A stretch of 64,000 bases of DNA from Candidatus Poribacteria bacterium (GTDB taxonomy: Bacteria; Poribacteria; WGA-4E; WGA-3G): NCBI GenBank assembly GCA_022827225.1, contig JAJDTJ010000005.1:27336-91335 (forward strand), in the 5' to 3' direction. Each line of letters opens with the position of its first letter. The first letter of the stretch is position 1. The notes under the pieces were generated by a model. That model had not been told where the DNA came from and searched no databases. It saw only the letters and a list, made by a program, of their open reading frames with translations. A program made the position numbers and the translations under genes. Below, piece by piece: positions 31,653 to 40,925 of the stretch.

Positions 31653-32096
31653 TTAACGGTCAGCAATCCTGATAGTTGCATGTGATGCCCGAACGAACCC
31701 AATTCTGTCAACACCGGCTTGTTTGGCGATATCCATGACTTGGACAATCTGTTCATGGAAGACTTCGTTACCTGCGCGAATAACTACCATTATTTTTTCA
31801 TTGTCAGACGCGTTGATGAGCCGGTTAAACATTTCTCGCGTTTGCACTATTTCTTGTCTATCGCTGAGGCGTAAGACGACTGTCCCTTCGGTTTCACCCG
31901 GTGCAGGATCATCAATCATGATGGTTATGATTGGATTGTATTTAGGCTGAGTGATAGGTGGTGGGAGTTGCACCCGCAGTCCTTGAATGGGTGCAAAGGT
32001 TGTTGACACCATAAAGAAAATCAGGAGCAGGAACACGCAATCAATCATAGGTGTCATGCTGAGCGTTGGTGTTTTGCGTCTCTTTAGGCGTTTCAT
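31653..32096 (-). CDS. ExbD/TolR-family protein (copy 1)
   Basis: 147 residues. A short basic cytoplasmic N-terminus leads into the single membrane helix MTPMIDCVFLLLIFFMVSTT, with the proton-carrying Asp (D19) conserved, then a periplasmic domain. ExbD works with ExbB to turn the proton gradient into motion of a TonB-like partner. It is the last gene of an exbB-exbD-exbD-exbD series on the minus strand, separated from the previous exbD by a terminator hairpin. GGAGG precedes the ATG. No TonB gene is in the window. Confidence 0.92.
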   Translation of the reverse strand: MKRLKRRKTPTLSMTPMIDCVFLLLIFFMVSTTFAPIQGLRVQLPPPITQPKYNPIITIMIDDPAPGETEGTVVLRLSDRQEIVQTREMFNRLINASDNEKIMVVIRAGNEVFHEQIVQVMDIAKQAGVDRIGFVRASHATIRIADR

Positions 32097-32199
32097 ACGA
32101 ATGTGCCTCCATTTGTCCTGTTGTTATTCTTAAAACACCCGAAGACTTGTGGAGTTACGCGCGTTCTTCAGACGGGTTATTCTTCTGTGCGGTTTGCAT

Positions 32200-32230
32200 A
32201 AAAAAAAAGGCAGCGAATGCTGCCTTTTTT
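32200..32230 (-). terminator. Rho-independent terminator between exbD copies
   Basis: GGCAGC (32209-32214), loop GAAT, GCTGCC (32219-32224), flanked by an A-run and a T-run, so it is symmetrical. In the minus direction it lies directly after the exbD gene ending at 32247 and may attenuate read-through into the last exbD. Confidence 0.75.
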
Positions 32231-32246
32231 AACTGCAGTGTATTCC

Positions 32247-32669
32247 TCAGTTTTCTTCCGACACCGCGAAAGCAATTTCAAGCCCCTCCGTCTTACTGGA
32301 ACGCATTTTCGCACGTTCTACCACATCAATAACATCACCGTGCTTAGCACGTTTATCCGCTTTGATAATCAGTGTACTGATCTGGTTTTCGTGTGCTGAG
32401 ATAAAGAGTTCCATATCTTCGAGGGTCAGCATCTCTTGGTCATCAATTGAGATACGTCCGTCACTGTTAATGAAGAGGTTGAATTTCTTCCGTGTGAATT
32501 CGTGTTTCGTTGCGGAATCGGGTAAGGTGACGGTGAAAGGCGGAGGAACCTTCATGATAGCAGATACCATGAAGAAGATGAGCAACAAGAACACACAATC
32601 GATCATTGGTGCCATCGGAATATCATCGTCATCGCCTGTTCTCTTCCGTCGGGCCATGTTTAGAGCCAT
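32247..32669 (-). CDS. ExbD/TolR-family protein (copy 2, divergent)
   Basis: 140 residues. The N-terminus is acidic after a short basic patch (RRKRTGDDDDIP), then the membrane helix MAPMIDCVFLLLIFFMVSAI with the functional Asp, then a periplasmic domain (TLIIKADKRAKHGDVIDVV) closer to canonical ExbD than the other two copies. ATG 32669 has AAGGAG at good spacing; the frame to 32741 overlaps the preceding gene. Part of the exbB-exbD cluster. Confidence 0.9.
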   Translation of the reverse strand: MALNMARRKRTGDDDDIPMAPMIDCVFLLLIFFMVSAIMKVPPPFTVTLPDSATKHEFTRKKFNLFINSDGRISIDDQEMLTLEDMELFISAHENQISTLIIKADKRAKHGDVIDVVERAKMRSSKTEGLEIAFAVSEEN

Positions 32670-32724
32670 CTGAGAATTCTCCTTATATAGAAAATGGATT
32701 ACCGTTGATGTCGCGTGAGGGGTG

Positions 32725-33174
32725 TCAGTCTCGCGCGACAATAGCGAATCCGATTTTGTCTATACCTGCCTGTTTTGCGATATCCATCACGTGCACGATC
32801 TGTTCGTGCAGTACGTCCCGCTCGGATTGTATGATCAACATGTTTTTGGATTCGTCTGGTGCGTTGATGAATTCGCTGAACATTTCTTCAATCTGTACAA
32901 CGACATCATTTAGCACCATAGTCCCTCTATCCTCACCGGGGTCAGGGTTCGCGATCCGAACTGTCAACCCTTTCGGTTTATCCGGTGAAGGTTTCCCTGG
33001 CGGTGGAAGCTGCACTCGGAGTCCCGGTATCGGCGAGAAGGTTGTTGATACCATAAAGAAAATCAGGAGCAGGAACACGCAATCAATCATAGGTGCCATG
33101 CTGAGTGTTGGTGGCTTGCGTTCTCTCAATCTGTTTGCAAGCAGACTCAGTTTGGCTTCACCGACTTGTTGCAT
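32725..33174 (-). CDS. ExbD/TolR-family protein (copy 3)
   Basis: 149 residues, closely related to copy 1: membrane helix MAPMIDCVFLLLIFFMVSTT, then IPGLRVQLPPPGKP and a periplasmic domain ending VMDIAKQAGIDKIGFAIV. Copies 1 and 3 look like a duplication, with copy 2 lying between them. GGAGA precedes the ATG. It follows the exbB-like gene by 112 bases. Confidence 0.92.
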   Translation of the reverse strand: MQQVGEAKLSLLANRLRERKPPTLSMAPMIDCVFLLLIFFMVSTTFSPIPGLRVQLPPPGKPSPDKPKGLTVRIANPDPGEDRGTMVLNDVVVQIEEMFSEFINAPDESKNMLIIQSERDVLHEQIVHVMDIAKQAGIDKIGFAIVARD

Positions 33175-33286
33175 TTCAAAGTCTCCTTTCTCATTAATGA
33201 GATTAGGGCTGATATACAGGAGTCTAACATCCTATGGAGCTGTCAGAGGCGGACGCTTATGCGTTCCCGCCCGTCCTGATTCACGT

Positions 33287-34291
33287 TTAGGAATTCCCGC
33301 CTTCGCCGATAATCAGCTGGTTGACAATTTCGGTGGAAACCTGTGAAATCTCAACCATATGTCTGTTGACCCAGCTGTCAAAGAGTTGGAAGAAAATCAG
33401 ACACGGGATAGCGACTGTCAAACCGGCAGCAGTTGTGAGAAGTGCCTGTGAGATACCGCCTGCGAGCTGTTGCGGGTCACCTGTCCCTTCCAGAGCGATT
33501 GTCGTAAACGCGCTAATCATACCTGTAACGGTTCCGAGCAAGCCGAACAACGGCGAAACAACTGCAACGGTACCGAGAACCGGTAGATTTCTTTCAAGTT
33601 CGGGGATTTCAAGGAGGCTCGCTTCCTCAATTGATTCCTGAATTTCTTCTTTGCTAATGTCGCGCTCTTCGATCTGTGCTTGGCTGTAGCGGAGCAGCCC
33701 CGCTTTAAGAACGTTAGCCAACGGACCCCCGGCTTCTTCGCAAGTCGAGACGGCCTCCATAATGTTTTCTTTTCGCAATGAATCCGTGATACTCGCAATG
33801 AACTCTTCTGTTCCGATTCGAGAACGATTGCGGACAAAAGTAAAGAGCCTTTCAATAATGAAAGTTAAAGCTGTGATAGAGCAGAGAGCGAGTGGCCAAA
33901 AGACGAATCCAAACTTCTGGAAGAAGGTAATGATATTATCTTTTGGGGTCATCTTAAGTGGAAAGAAATGGTCACCGCCGTTAACGACTGTTAGAGGTTT
34001 TCCGATTCGATCCGCGAATCCTTCTCTGTAGATACTAACGAGGTAACGACCTGCAGGAACACCCGATCTCTCATAATCACCATTGGCATCGGTTGTTGCT
34101 TCGTATTCTTCGCCACCTGTCGCAACAATTTTGACTTGAACGCCTTCAATTGGGCTCTGTGATGTAGTTGTATCAACAATCTGACCGCGGACGGTACCGC
34201 CGGATACGGCACCATCATCTTGTGCGAAGACGACACCAGTAGACAAACCGATACAAGCGACTAATATTAAAATGAAACTAAAACGAATCAT
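33287..34291 (-). CDS. ExbB/TolQ-family channel with N-terminal carboxypeptidase-regulatory-like domain
   Basis: 334 residues. A Sec signal peptide (about 1-23, ending VFAQ) is followed by a beta-sandwich of the carboxypeptidase-regulatory type (about 30-115: GTVRGQIVDTTTSQSPIEGV, TDANGDYERSGVPAGRYLVS). The C-terminal part is a MotA/TolQ/ExbB channel: helices at about 126-150, 236-266 (VSPLFGLLGTVTGMISAF) and 283-308 (TTAAGLTVAIPCLIFF). The extra periplasmic domain is unusual for ExbB and may contact a partner in the cell wall. AAGGAGG precedes the ATG. First gene of the exbB-exbD cluster. Confidence 0.9.
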   Translation of the reverse strand: MIRFSFILILVACIGLSTGVVFAQDDGAVSGGTVRGQIVDTTTSQSPIEGVQVKIVATGGEEYEATTDANGDYERSGVPAGRYLVSIYREGFADRIGKPLTVVNGGDHFFPLKMTPKDNIITFFQKFGFVFWPLALCSITALTFIIERLFTFVRNRSRIGTEEFIASITDSLRKENIMEAVSTCEEAGGPLANVLKAGLLRYSQAQIEERDISKEEIQESIEEASLLEIPELERNLPVLGTVAVVSPLFGLLGTVTGMISAFTTIALEGTGDPQQLAGGISQALLTTAAGLTVAIPCLIFFQLFDSWVNRHMVEISQVSTEIVNQLIIGEGGNS

Positions 34292-34594
34292 TCGTTCTGA
34301 TCCTCCTTAGGGGAACTTGCCGATTACGTTATGGCAAGTCTCTACAAGTTATATCATGATGCGTTGTATGACTACAACGCCGAAGCCGCGTCTTAACAAC
34401 TTGGCTTTTAATATTTAATATATGAGCGTTCATTGACGCGAGTTTTCAGGGTCGGCATTGAGGTTGATATCTATAGATCCTTCTACTCGCTTATAACACT
34501 ATCTTGGTTAAAAAACACCTGAGTGCCTAAGAAGTTACGCACGTATTTGAATGTTGGCGAAAACAGCATCACAGGTGCTATATTTAAACGCAGT

Positions 34595-34625
34595 ATCGCT
34601 GGACACAACTTGTGCCCAGCGATAA
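34595..34625 (-). terminator. Hairpin after the outer-membrane lipoprotein gene
   Basis: TATCGCTGG at 34595-34603 pairs with CCAGCGATA at 34617-34625, with an inner CACAA/TTGTG stem, just after the stop of the minus-strand gene ending at 34639. A moderately T-rich stretch follows. The remaining 300 bases to the ExbB gene show only AT-rich sequence. Confidence 0.6.
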
Positions 34626-34638
34626 TACGCCAAAACAT

Positions 34639-37600
34639 TTAGAAGCCCATCATTGCTCGCACGAAGGTTGTGTTACTCGTCGTGTGATCAAGCAGGATGG
34701 TGGTTCGCCGATAACCAGCGAGGATGACAATGTTGAACCCGAGCCATTCACCGCGGTTGATCGCTTGAATTTCAAAAATTCTTGTCCGCAAATCTGGTCG
34801 GAAGAGCACTGGCACATCTTCATCTTCCGCGAAATTCGCCAAATAATTTTTAAAGTTATTATCTCGGTTAGTAAATTTCCGATATTGGAAACCGGCAAGA
34901 ATGTTCTTCCTTTGTGAGAACTGGTAGTCGAGCCGTACGCCGAGTACGTCTTCACGGCTTCTGCGGTTGAAGCGTAAGTATTCAACGGGTTCATTATCAG
35001 TCGGTAAGAATAGACGCGGATTGAGTGCCTCTCCGATTTCTTCAGCGCTACGGTCAAAGGCACGATCCCAGATGTACTTGACCATCGGTGTAAGCGTTAG
35101 GTCTTCACCGATTCTATCGACGAAAGGCAGTTCACCGAGTGGGATCTCGTATCTTGCCTTGAGAATCGTCTGTTGGTTGCGAATGTCGCGCTCTGGGTAA
35201 CGGCGCGTTTTCCAGTTATTCGCGTCGTAGATTAATCCGGTATCTTCTGGGTCAAGTGCATTAATCCCGTGGTCCGGATAGAATGGGAACTCTCGTCTGT
35301 CACCACTTGAACGGACTTGTTCATCGGGGACCATGAAATCGACGCGCTGATCAGCCGTAAGCGGATCATCTAAGTTTTCAGGATCCGGTGCCGGAACATC
35401 TAAGAAGATAGCTTCTTCGGGATCCTGCTCATACTGATGTTGCAGGACGACGAGAAACTTCGCTTCAAGTGTGAGATTCGGAACAGCAGTGTAGAGGAAC
35501 TGGAGAGTTGTCGTATTCACACGGGCGTTGTAGAAATCGAGTTCGTCAGAGATTTGGACAGGTTCCAATTCACCGACACGCAATGTAATCGTATAATCTG
35601 GGATGTCGTCTTGAACTCGGACGAAACGGTTTTGGAAAAGTATGGTTCCAAAGTCCGGAATATCACGTTGATAAGTGACATGTAGGTATTTGGAATCGTT
35701 CTGTCGTCGACTCGAAACTTCGTTTTCGTTGAGCCATCCGACTTTGAGTGAAAGGTTATCAAGGAGGTCATATTCAGCAAAGACATGGTATCCTTCCCTA
35801 TCCACTCCGTACTCATATTGCGGTTCAAAATCGTCCTCGAGGGAGTCAATTGTGCCGTTGTTGTTCAAGTCAACGAGGTCTGTGAAGACCGGAGGATCGG
35901 CATCAAAAATAAGGAAATCTTCTTGGAAGTCCAGGATACCGTTCTGGTCTCTGTCATCGGCACGCGGTAGGACTCCGTCAAAGTCGATGTCATCCGGCCA
36001 GTCATCATCATCGTCATCATCCTCAATGAGGGCGTAATTGGTTCCATCCCACGGATCTTGTTCGGATTGCGATTCAGGGGTCCGTGGTAGCGAGTAGGGT
36101 TGATCTCTGTCGCTATTAGAACCGAAATTGAGATAGGTGGTTGTGTACCCGGGGTCAATATGATAGTAGACACCTTCGAGGTACAATTTGCCGAAACGAG
36201 ATTTGAGTTGGACGAACCATGCAGTTTCTCTGCCCATGATGCCGTCACCACTTTCATCGGTTCCGTCGCCGCCTAACATCGCCTCAAATCGTTCACCCTC
36301 GGTTTCAGAATAGGTAGGTATTCCGTTGCCATCTACGGGTAAATTTGTGATCGGATCAATCGAGATACCGGTGCTTTCCTCACCATCTTCGCCTTCAATG
36401 GTTTCCGTAAGTCGGCTAAACCCAGCCTGATGTTTCGGGATGGTGGGGTACTGCTTATATTTACCGTTGATGGAGTAGTGTGCTCGGACAAAAACGTTAC
36501 CGATGGTCCCTTCTAAGTCGAGCCCATAGAGGAGTGCTGCGCGTGCTGCACCATAACGATAACTGACTTTACGGGGTCTGCCTTCACCTTCCCAAGCACT
36601 CGGATTGTCTTGTAGTGTTGATCGGTTGCTGGTATAATCTGGAGACTGCCCGTAGTTTCCAGGTGCTTCAATAACATCCCGATACGGCATCTGGATGTGT
36701 CCATCCTCGGTTTTGATCCATTCTTGGATTTCTGGGTCTGACTCAGCTCTGTTGGCTGCACTGGATCCGATGATGGCGATATTGTAATCACCCGCGACAA
36801 TCATTTCAAAGTTGACAGATTGAACAGTGCGTGGGTCTGCCTCAACTTCAATTGCGCCTTCTGAAATGAGTTGCGAGATTTCAGCGGAAGGTGGAGCATC
36901 CGGGTCAACAAAAACGAGGACAACTCTCATCTTGTTGAAACCGTCTACAATTTTCCACGCTCCATCAACGGAGTCGCGAATTGTAGCTGGTAGTCCGCCG
37001 ATGGTCATCGGGATGACATTGCTGATATCAATATCAATCGTTTGGGTTTCTGCGGGGAGTGTCTTCGGTTCAGGCGGTATAGCGCCTTCTTCAATTTCTT
37101 GAGGCGTTAAGGGTTCCACTTCTTCCAAAGCTTGCGTGACAATCGTAACTTTCATGCTTTTGAAAGCTGCACCGACACCACCCTGCAGATTCTCACTGTG
37201 TAAAACTTCATCAAAACCGGAGAATTCGGTCACAATTTCGTGATTGTCTTCAGGTGAATCGTCTCGGAAGATAACAGAAATTGATTCTGGTGGTGTATTT
37301 GCCACGGTACCCATGAGCGGGTTTTCAACACGTTCGGGGTGTTCTTTGTGGAGATTAATGTAAGTGAATCCGACGCGGAAGATGTCGCCTAACAGACCTT
37401 GCGCCCGGAACCCCATGAGGCGTGCATTTTCAAGGTGCCTTACACCCGCATCTTCGTTCAGACCGTTCCGACGACCGAGCGTCGGTGCAAGGTTCGCGGC
37501 TGCGTCTGTGAGTTGCACAGGGTTCGAGATACGGGAGTTAATGAGTGTGAAGAGGTGGCGTTCTTGGGCAAAAGAAATATCCCATCGCAATCCATCAAAC

Positions 37601-38040
37601 TCTGTTTTATAGAGGATATAGCGGTTCGGAAACAGCGTAGCCGGTTTGAAACGCATGCTATCACCGATAGCAAACTCACAATATCTGCCACGGAAACTAT
37701 CTTCTGTCAAGATAGTTCTATCCAATTGTGCTGAGAATCTTTCACTGTCAAGTTGACCGGTCCAACCGACGTACAATTCGCCGTTCTGGTCAAACTCTTT
37801 CTGTTCGCGATAGTTATAGACCTCGTTACCTTCAAGCAGCTCTTTTCCGAACAGGTCATAGAAGAATTGCGGTTCTTCTTCTAACTGGAAACGCGCTGAG
37901 AATTTAGAACTCCCCTCAATCGTTGGTAATAGGGGTTCTTGTGGACCAAGGCTCTGGGCTCCACAACCGTAAAGCACGAAAGCACTCAGGATACAGGTCG
38001 CTACAAGTAAAACATCAATTGATTGTTTTAGCCTGTTCAT
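34639..38040 (-). CDS. Large outer-membrane lipoprotein with EF-hand loops, beta-barrel-like
   Basis: 1133 residues. The signal peptide ends in a lipobox (FVLYGC, Cys at 26). The long mature protein is rich in alternating beta-strand pattern and ends with Phe (RAMMGF), as in outer-membrane barrels. At about 693-704 and 721-732 there are two canonical EF-hand loops, DRDQNGILDFQE and DLNNNGTIDSLE, just after an acidic run of eight Asp; calcium binding is likely. I do not know the family. It lies directly upstream of the ExbB/ExbD genes and might be an energised partner (inference). AAGGAGG lies 12 bases before the ATG. Confidence 0.78.
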   Translation of the reverse strand: MNRLKQSIDVLLVATCILSAFVLYGCGAQSLGPQEPLLPTIEGSSKFSARFQLEEEPQFFYDLFGKELLEGNEVYNYREQKEFDQNGELYVGWTGQLDSERFSAQLDRTILTEDSFRGRYCEFAIGDSMRFKPATLFPNRYILYKTEFDGLRWDISFAQERHLFTLINSRISNPVQLTDAAANLAPTLGRRNGLNEDAGVRHLENARLMGFRAQGLLGDIFRVGFTYINLHKEHPERVENPLMGTVANTPPESISVIFRDDSPEDNHEIVTEFSGFDEVLHSENLQGGVGAAFKSMKVTIVTQALEEVEPLTPQEIEEGAIPPEPKTLPAETQTIDIDISNVIPMTIGGLPATIRDSVDGAWKIVDGFNKMRVVLVFVDPDAPPSAEISQLISEGAIEVEADPRTVQSVNFEMIVAGDYNIAIIGSSAANRAESDPEIQEWIKTEDGHIQMPYRDVIEAPGNYGQSPDYTSNRSTLQDNPSAWEGEGRPRKVSYRYGAARAALLYGLDLEGTIGNVFVRAHYSINGKYKQYPTIPKHQAGFSRLTETIEGEDGEESTGISIDPITNLPVDGNGIPTYSETEGERFEAMLGGDGTDESGDGIMGRETAWFVQLKSRFGKLYLEGVYYHIDPGYTTTYLNFGSNSDRDQPYSLPRTPESQSEQDPWDGTNYALIEDDDDDDDWPDDIDFDGVLPRADDRDQNGILDFQEDFLIFDADPPVFTDLVDLNNNGTIDSLEDDFEPQYEYGVDREGYHVFAEYDLLDNLSLKVGWLNENEVSSRRQNDSKYLHVTYQRDIPDFGTILFQNRFVRVQDDIPDYTITLRVGELEPVQISDELDFYNARVNTTTLQFLYTAVPNLTLEAKFLVVLQHQYEQDPEEAIFLDVPAPDPENLDDPLTADQRVDFMVPDEQVRSSGDRREFPFYPDHGINALDPEDTGLIYDANNWKTRRYPERDIRNQQTILKARYEIPLGELPFVDRIGEDLTLTPMVKYIWDRAFDRSAEEIGEALNPRLFLPTDNEPVEYLRFNRRSREDVLGVRLDYQFSQRKNILAGFQYRKFTNRDNNFKNYLANFAEDEDVPVLFRPDLRTRIFEIQAINRGEWLGFNIVILAGYRRTTILLDHTTSNTTFVRAMMGF

Positions 38041-38385
38041 TATTTTGTTTTTCCTCCTTGGAAATAATGAATCGGATATTTGGGGAACAGCGTTACGATA
38101 TAAATAGGTTGTTAATCGTTACGACTACCCCAGGTTTCCGACGAAAACCTTGAAAATGGATGAAAACTGCTTGTCTTGTAAACGAAAGTCTAAAAACTGC
38201 GTTATGTAAAAGGAACGTGTATGCAATTTCTTTACCTTTCGCCAGTGTCGGACAGATACGTGTAAATTACACTTACTGTGCGATGCGATAAACAGCGAGT
38301 CTCCTTCCAACAAATTAAGGGTCTATTTTGCGGAAATTTGCAATAAACACGTGATAAAATGCCCGCAAAACTGTTCTTAGCCTTT

Positions 38386-38414
38386 AAAATAGCACCGATG
38401 TAAATTTCTGTCAA
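38386..38414 (-). promoter_or_regulatory. Sigma-70 promoter for the outer-membrane lipoprotein gene
   Basis: On the minus strand TTGACA (38414-38409), a 17-base spacer and TATTTT (38391-38386). It would give a leader of about 340 bases before the ATG at 38040. Confidence 0.55.
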
Positions 38415-38789
38415 GTTTTTAAAAGAAAAAAGCACGCGTTAAGGTGAAACTTGAGATAAAACATACCATAAATGTGATATATTTTCAAGTTTAATATCAG
38501 TGCTATCCTATTTTCCATTTTTCGCCCGCCTTAAAGTCGCGTTAAAATCTGGTTCGCCCGTCTTCACATTCTTTACAAAAGTGTGACAATAGAGACTATA
38601 CAGCAAGAATGTGTCTAATGTGAGGATAAATTTACCTCGCCTCTTTACTATCTTCTTGAAGACAGTGGGACGATAACAAAATCGTTGCCTCACAATGTTA
38701 ACGGATGCGCAAATACGGCGATTCCTATTGGGCATAGTATAATTATACTACAATTCAAAAAAAAATGATATTTTTTTTACAAGAATATG

Positions 38790-38824
38790 AAAAATAGCAA
38801 AGCCTCGAACCGAAGATCGAGGCT
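38790..38824 (-). terminator. Terminator after the Wzz-like gene
   Basis: AGCCTCG at 38801-38807 pairs with CGAGGCT at 38818-38824. In the minus direction the hairpin is followed by TTTGCTATTTTTC, a usable T-rich tail, 34 bases after the stop at 38858. Confidence 0.7.
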
Positions 38825-38857
38825 ACAAGTGTTTCCTAACTTTGTATTTAATTCTTT

Positions 38858-40264
38858 TTAGCTTTCAGCAATTTTGTTGAAGTATTCACTGAATAAGGCT
38901 GTTGTAACGCCTAAAACCAGACCGGCAATGCCCGCGATAACAAGAATGAGTTTGAGTTGAGGGCTAACCGGGATCTTTCGCGGTAAGGCACGATCAACGA
39001 TTTCGATACCACCTATCTGGTTCCGACGCGTCGGCATCTTGGATTCGGCGTATAATATTTTCACTTCAAGCGAACGTTTGACAATTTCTTCAGCCTGCAT
39101 ATTCATTTTCTGGATTTTGACTTGTCTTTGGGTCAGAAGCGTATGGTTTTCAGGAATCTGTTCAAGTGCTTTGGCGAGTTCAATTTTTAGTTCTTCACGT
39201 TCCGCTGTGAGACGTTCTTCAGTATTTTCGTAACTTAATAAGGTTGGTGTGAGTGTTGTCAATTGGTTCTGTATGTAAGTATAATGCGGAGAAGTACCGT
39301 AGGTAGTCGTCCGGGCCATTGCGGGTGTATCTTTGTTCTTTTTCTCTATTTCGGTGATTTGTGCGTCAAGTCCTTCCAATTCTGATGAATTCTTGCCGAC
39401 CTTTTTTGTATCTGCTACGCGCTGCGATTCGAGATTAAGGAGTTTCTCCTGCTGAATGAGCCAAACCGGGTTATGAGTAGAGGTTTCTGATAACTGCGTC
39501 TGCTCAGGCAACTCTTCGAGTTGCTCTTGTAGATATGCGATGCGTGCACGTGTTACGTGGAGGCGCTGTCGATTTGCTTCAAGGTTTTCTCGGACATTGG
39601 CAGTCCGTTCCAACAAGTTCGTCAGAATAGGCACCCACGTTTCCGGGCTGCCATTTTCACGAACAAATTTGAGAAGGTCTTGTAACTCATTTTCTATTTT
39701 TGCTTCGATGTCCCGTTGTTCGCCTTCAAGGAACTCCATACGTTTGCTAAGTTTTGTTTCTTCGTCTCCGCGTCGCAGTATTTGCATATCTTTTGCGAGT
39801 TGATTGACCAAGAGTGCTGCGTTGCGTTCTCCTCCTTCTGCCTCGGTCAAGGTAATAGAAATACTGATATAATCGGAGTTGGGGTTGACTTGTGCTTTCA
39901 GCCGTTGTTTGAGTTTACCCACGGGAGGGAAAAGCGCAACGGCATCTGTGTGTCCACTGTCTTCAAGATTTTCGATTGCTGTATTGAGCATTGATTCGGT
40001 GGAAAATCGGTCACTAATGGTTTCCATCTCGCGCCGGTCGACACCACCGGAGAAGACATTTTGAAAGAGGTTAACTGAAGAGAAAGAGGGTGTAGTGCTC
40101 GGTTGGACGAGTAGTATTAGAGTGGAGGCAGTATAAGTTTTCGGCAAACGGAGTGAAGTGATTAGGGCAATCCCCAACACCAATAGGACACTTAGGCAGA
40201 TTGTGAAGTCATGCTTTCGGATGAGTTGAAGGTAATCGCGTAAGTGTTCCTCCTGTTGCGGCAT
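38858..40264 (-). CDS. Wzz/chain-length-determinant family membrane protein
   Basis: 468 residues. An N-terminal cytoplasmic segment (DYLQLIRKHDFTI) and membrane helix (about 22-42) open a large periplasmic coiled-coil region (about 150-410) of the polysaccharide co-polymerase type. The C-terminal helix (about 436-457) is preceded by the typical Pro-rich PRKIPVSPQLKLIL. No tyrosine-kinase domain is fused. Such proteins set the length of exported polysaccharide. No glycosyltransferase genes adjoin it, so the pathway is unknown. Followed by a good terminator. Confidence 0.88.
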   Translation of the reverse strand: MPQQEEHLRDYLQLIRKHDFTICLSVLLVLGIALITSLRLPKTYTASTLILLVQPSTTPSFSSVNLFQNVFSGGVDRREMETISDRFSTESMLNTAIENLEDSGHTDAVALFPPVGKLKQRLKAQVNPNSDYISISITLTEAEGGERNAALLVNQLAKDMQILRRGDEETKLSKRMEFLEGEQRDIEAKIENELQDLLKFVRENGSPETWVPILTNLLERTANVRENLEANRQRLHVTRARIAYLQEQLEELPEQTQLSETSTHNPVWLIQQEKLLNLESQRVADTKKVGKNSSELEGLDAQITEIEKKNKDTPAMARTTTYGTSPHYTYIQNQLTTLTPTLLSYENTEERLTAEREELKIELAKALEQIPENHTLLTQRQVKIQKMNMQAEEIVKRSLEVKILYAESKMPTRRNQIGGIEIVDRALPRKIPVSPQLKLILVIAGIAGLVLGVTTALFSEYFNKIAES

Positions 40265-40342
40265 GAATATCTGCTATTTCTGCCCGTGCTATGGGGGTAG
40301 AAATTGCCCCTCCTTATTTTCTTGTTTTTTTTATTTTATAAT

Positions 40343-40903
40343 TTATAAATTATTAGCGATACGGATTTCTTCTTCGCTGAAGGCTTCGTCATGCCATTCA
40401 GCGATACGCCACTGATCATCTCTCTTTTCAAAAATAAAGAGGTTGTCCCCTTCTGCGTACGCACCACTGTATCCGCCTTCAAGGGCGTAGCCATCTGACA
40501 CAAAAAATTGGATTCTGTAGTGATTCCGTACCTCCGCCTCTGTGTCGTCATCATTCATGGAGACCTCTGGCGGGGATGAGAGTTCTATTTCGATGTCTTG
40601 AAACCGTTCAAAGACGCGAATCGCGGCGGCGCGCTCCTGTCGAATATCGTCAAATTCTACATCGTCTGTTTTGTCCCCATCTGTTCCCATATCGGAAACA
40701 TAAAGGAAACCATCTTCCCAGAAAGTGTTGATGTACTCCTCAACATCTTCTGTTTCATAGCTTTCGCGCCACTGGTTTAAAATACCGCTAATTTGCAGCA
40801 TGTCTTCAGCCGCAATTTGTCCGACTTTATCAGCATCACCACACCCCATAAAACCTACGAGTAGGATGAATACACCGCTGATTTTGGCGAAAGTCTTGAA
40901 CAT
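40343..40903 (-). CDS. Lipoprotein with SnoaL/NTF2-like fold
   Basis: 186 residues. Signal peptide with lipobox (LVGFMGC, Cys about residue 21). The mature part fits an NTF2-like domain: a long helix with WRESYETEDVEEYINTFW, then VFERFQDIEIELSSPPEVSM and a closing FIFEKRDDQWRIAEWHDE strand pair. Function unknown; the fold is used for small-ligand binding or catalysis. ATG 40903 begins the signal peptide and has AAGGAGAA upstream; it follows the DUF5683 gene by 22 bases, likely in one operon. Confidence 0.75.
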   Translation of the reverse strand: MFKTFAKISGVFILLVGFMGCGDADKVGQIAAEDMLQISGILNQWRESYETEDVEEYINTFWEDGFLYVSDMGTDGDKTDDVEFDDIRQERAAAIRVFERFQDIEIELSSPPEVSMNDDDTEAEVRNHYRIQFFVSDGYALEGGYSGAYAEGDNLFIFEKRDDQWRIAEWHDEAFSEEEIRIANNL

Positions 40904-40925
40904 GATTAAAATATTCTCCTTGGAT

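Larger units (their letters stand above)
38041..38857. other. Gap of 817 bases, mostly AT-rich, no gene
   Basis: No credible coding sequence. It holds the minus-strand promoter at 38386-38414 for the outer-membrane lipoprotein gene and the terminator at 38801-38824 for the Wzz-like gene. The stretch 38420-38790 between them shows AT-rich sequence without clear repeats. Confidence 0.6.
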
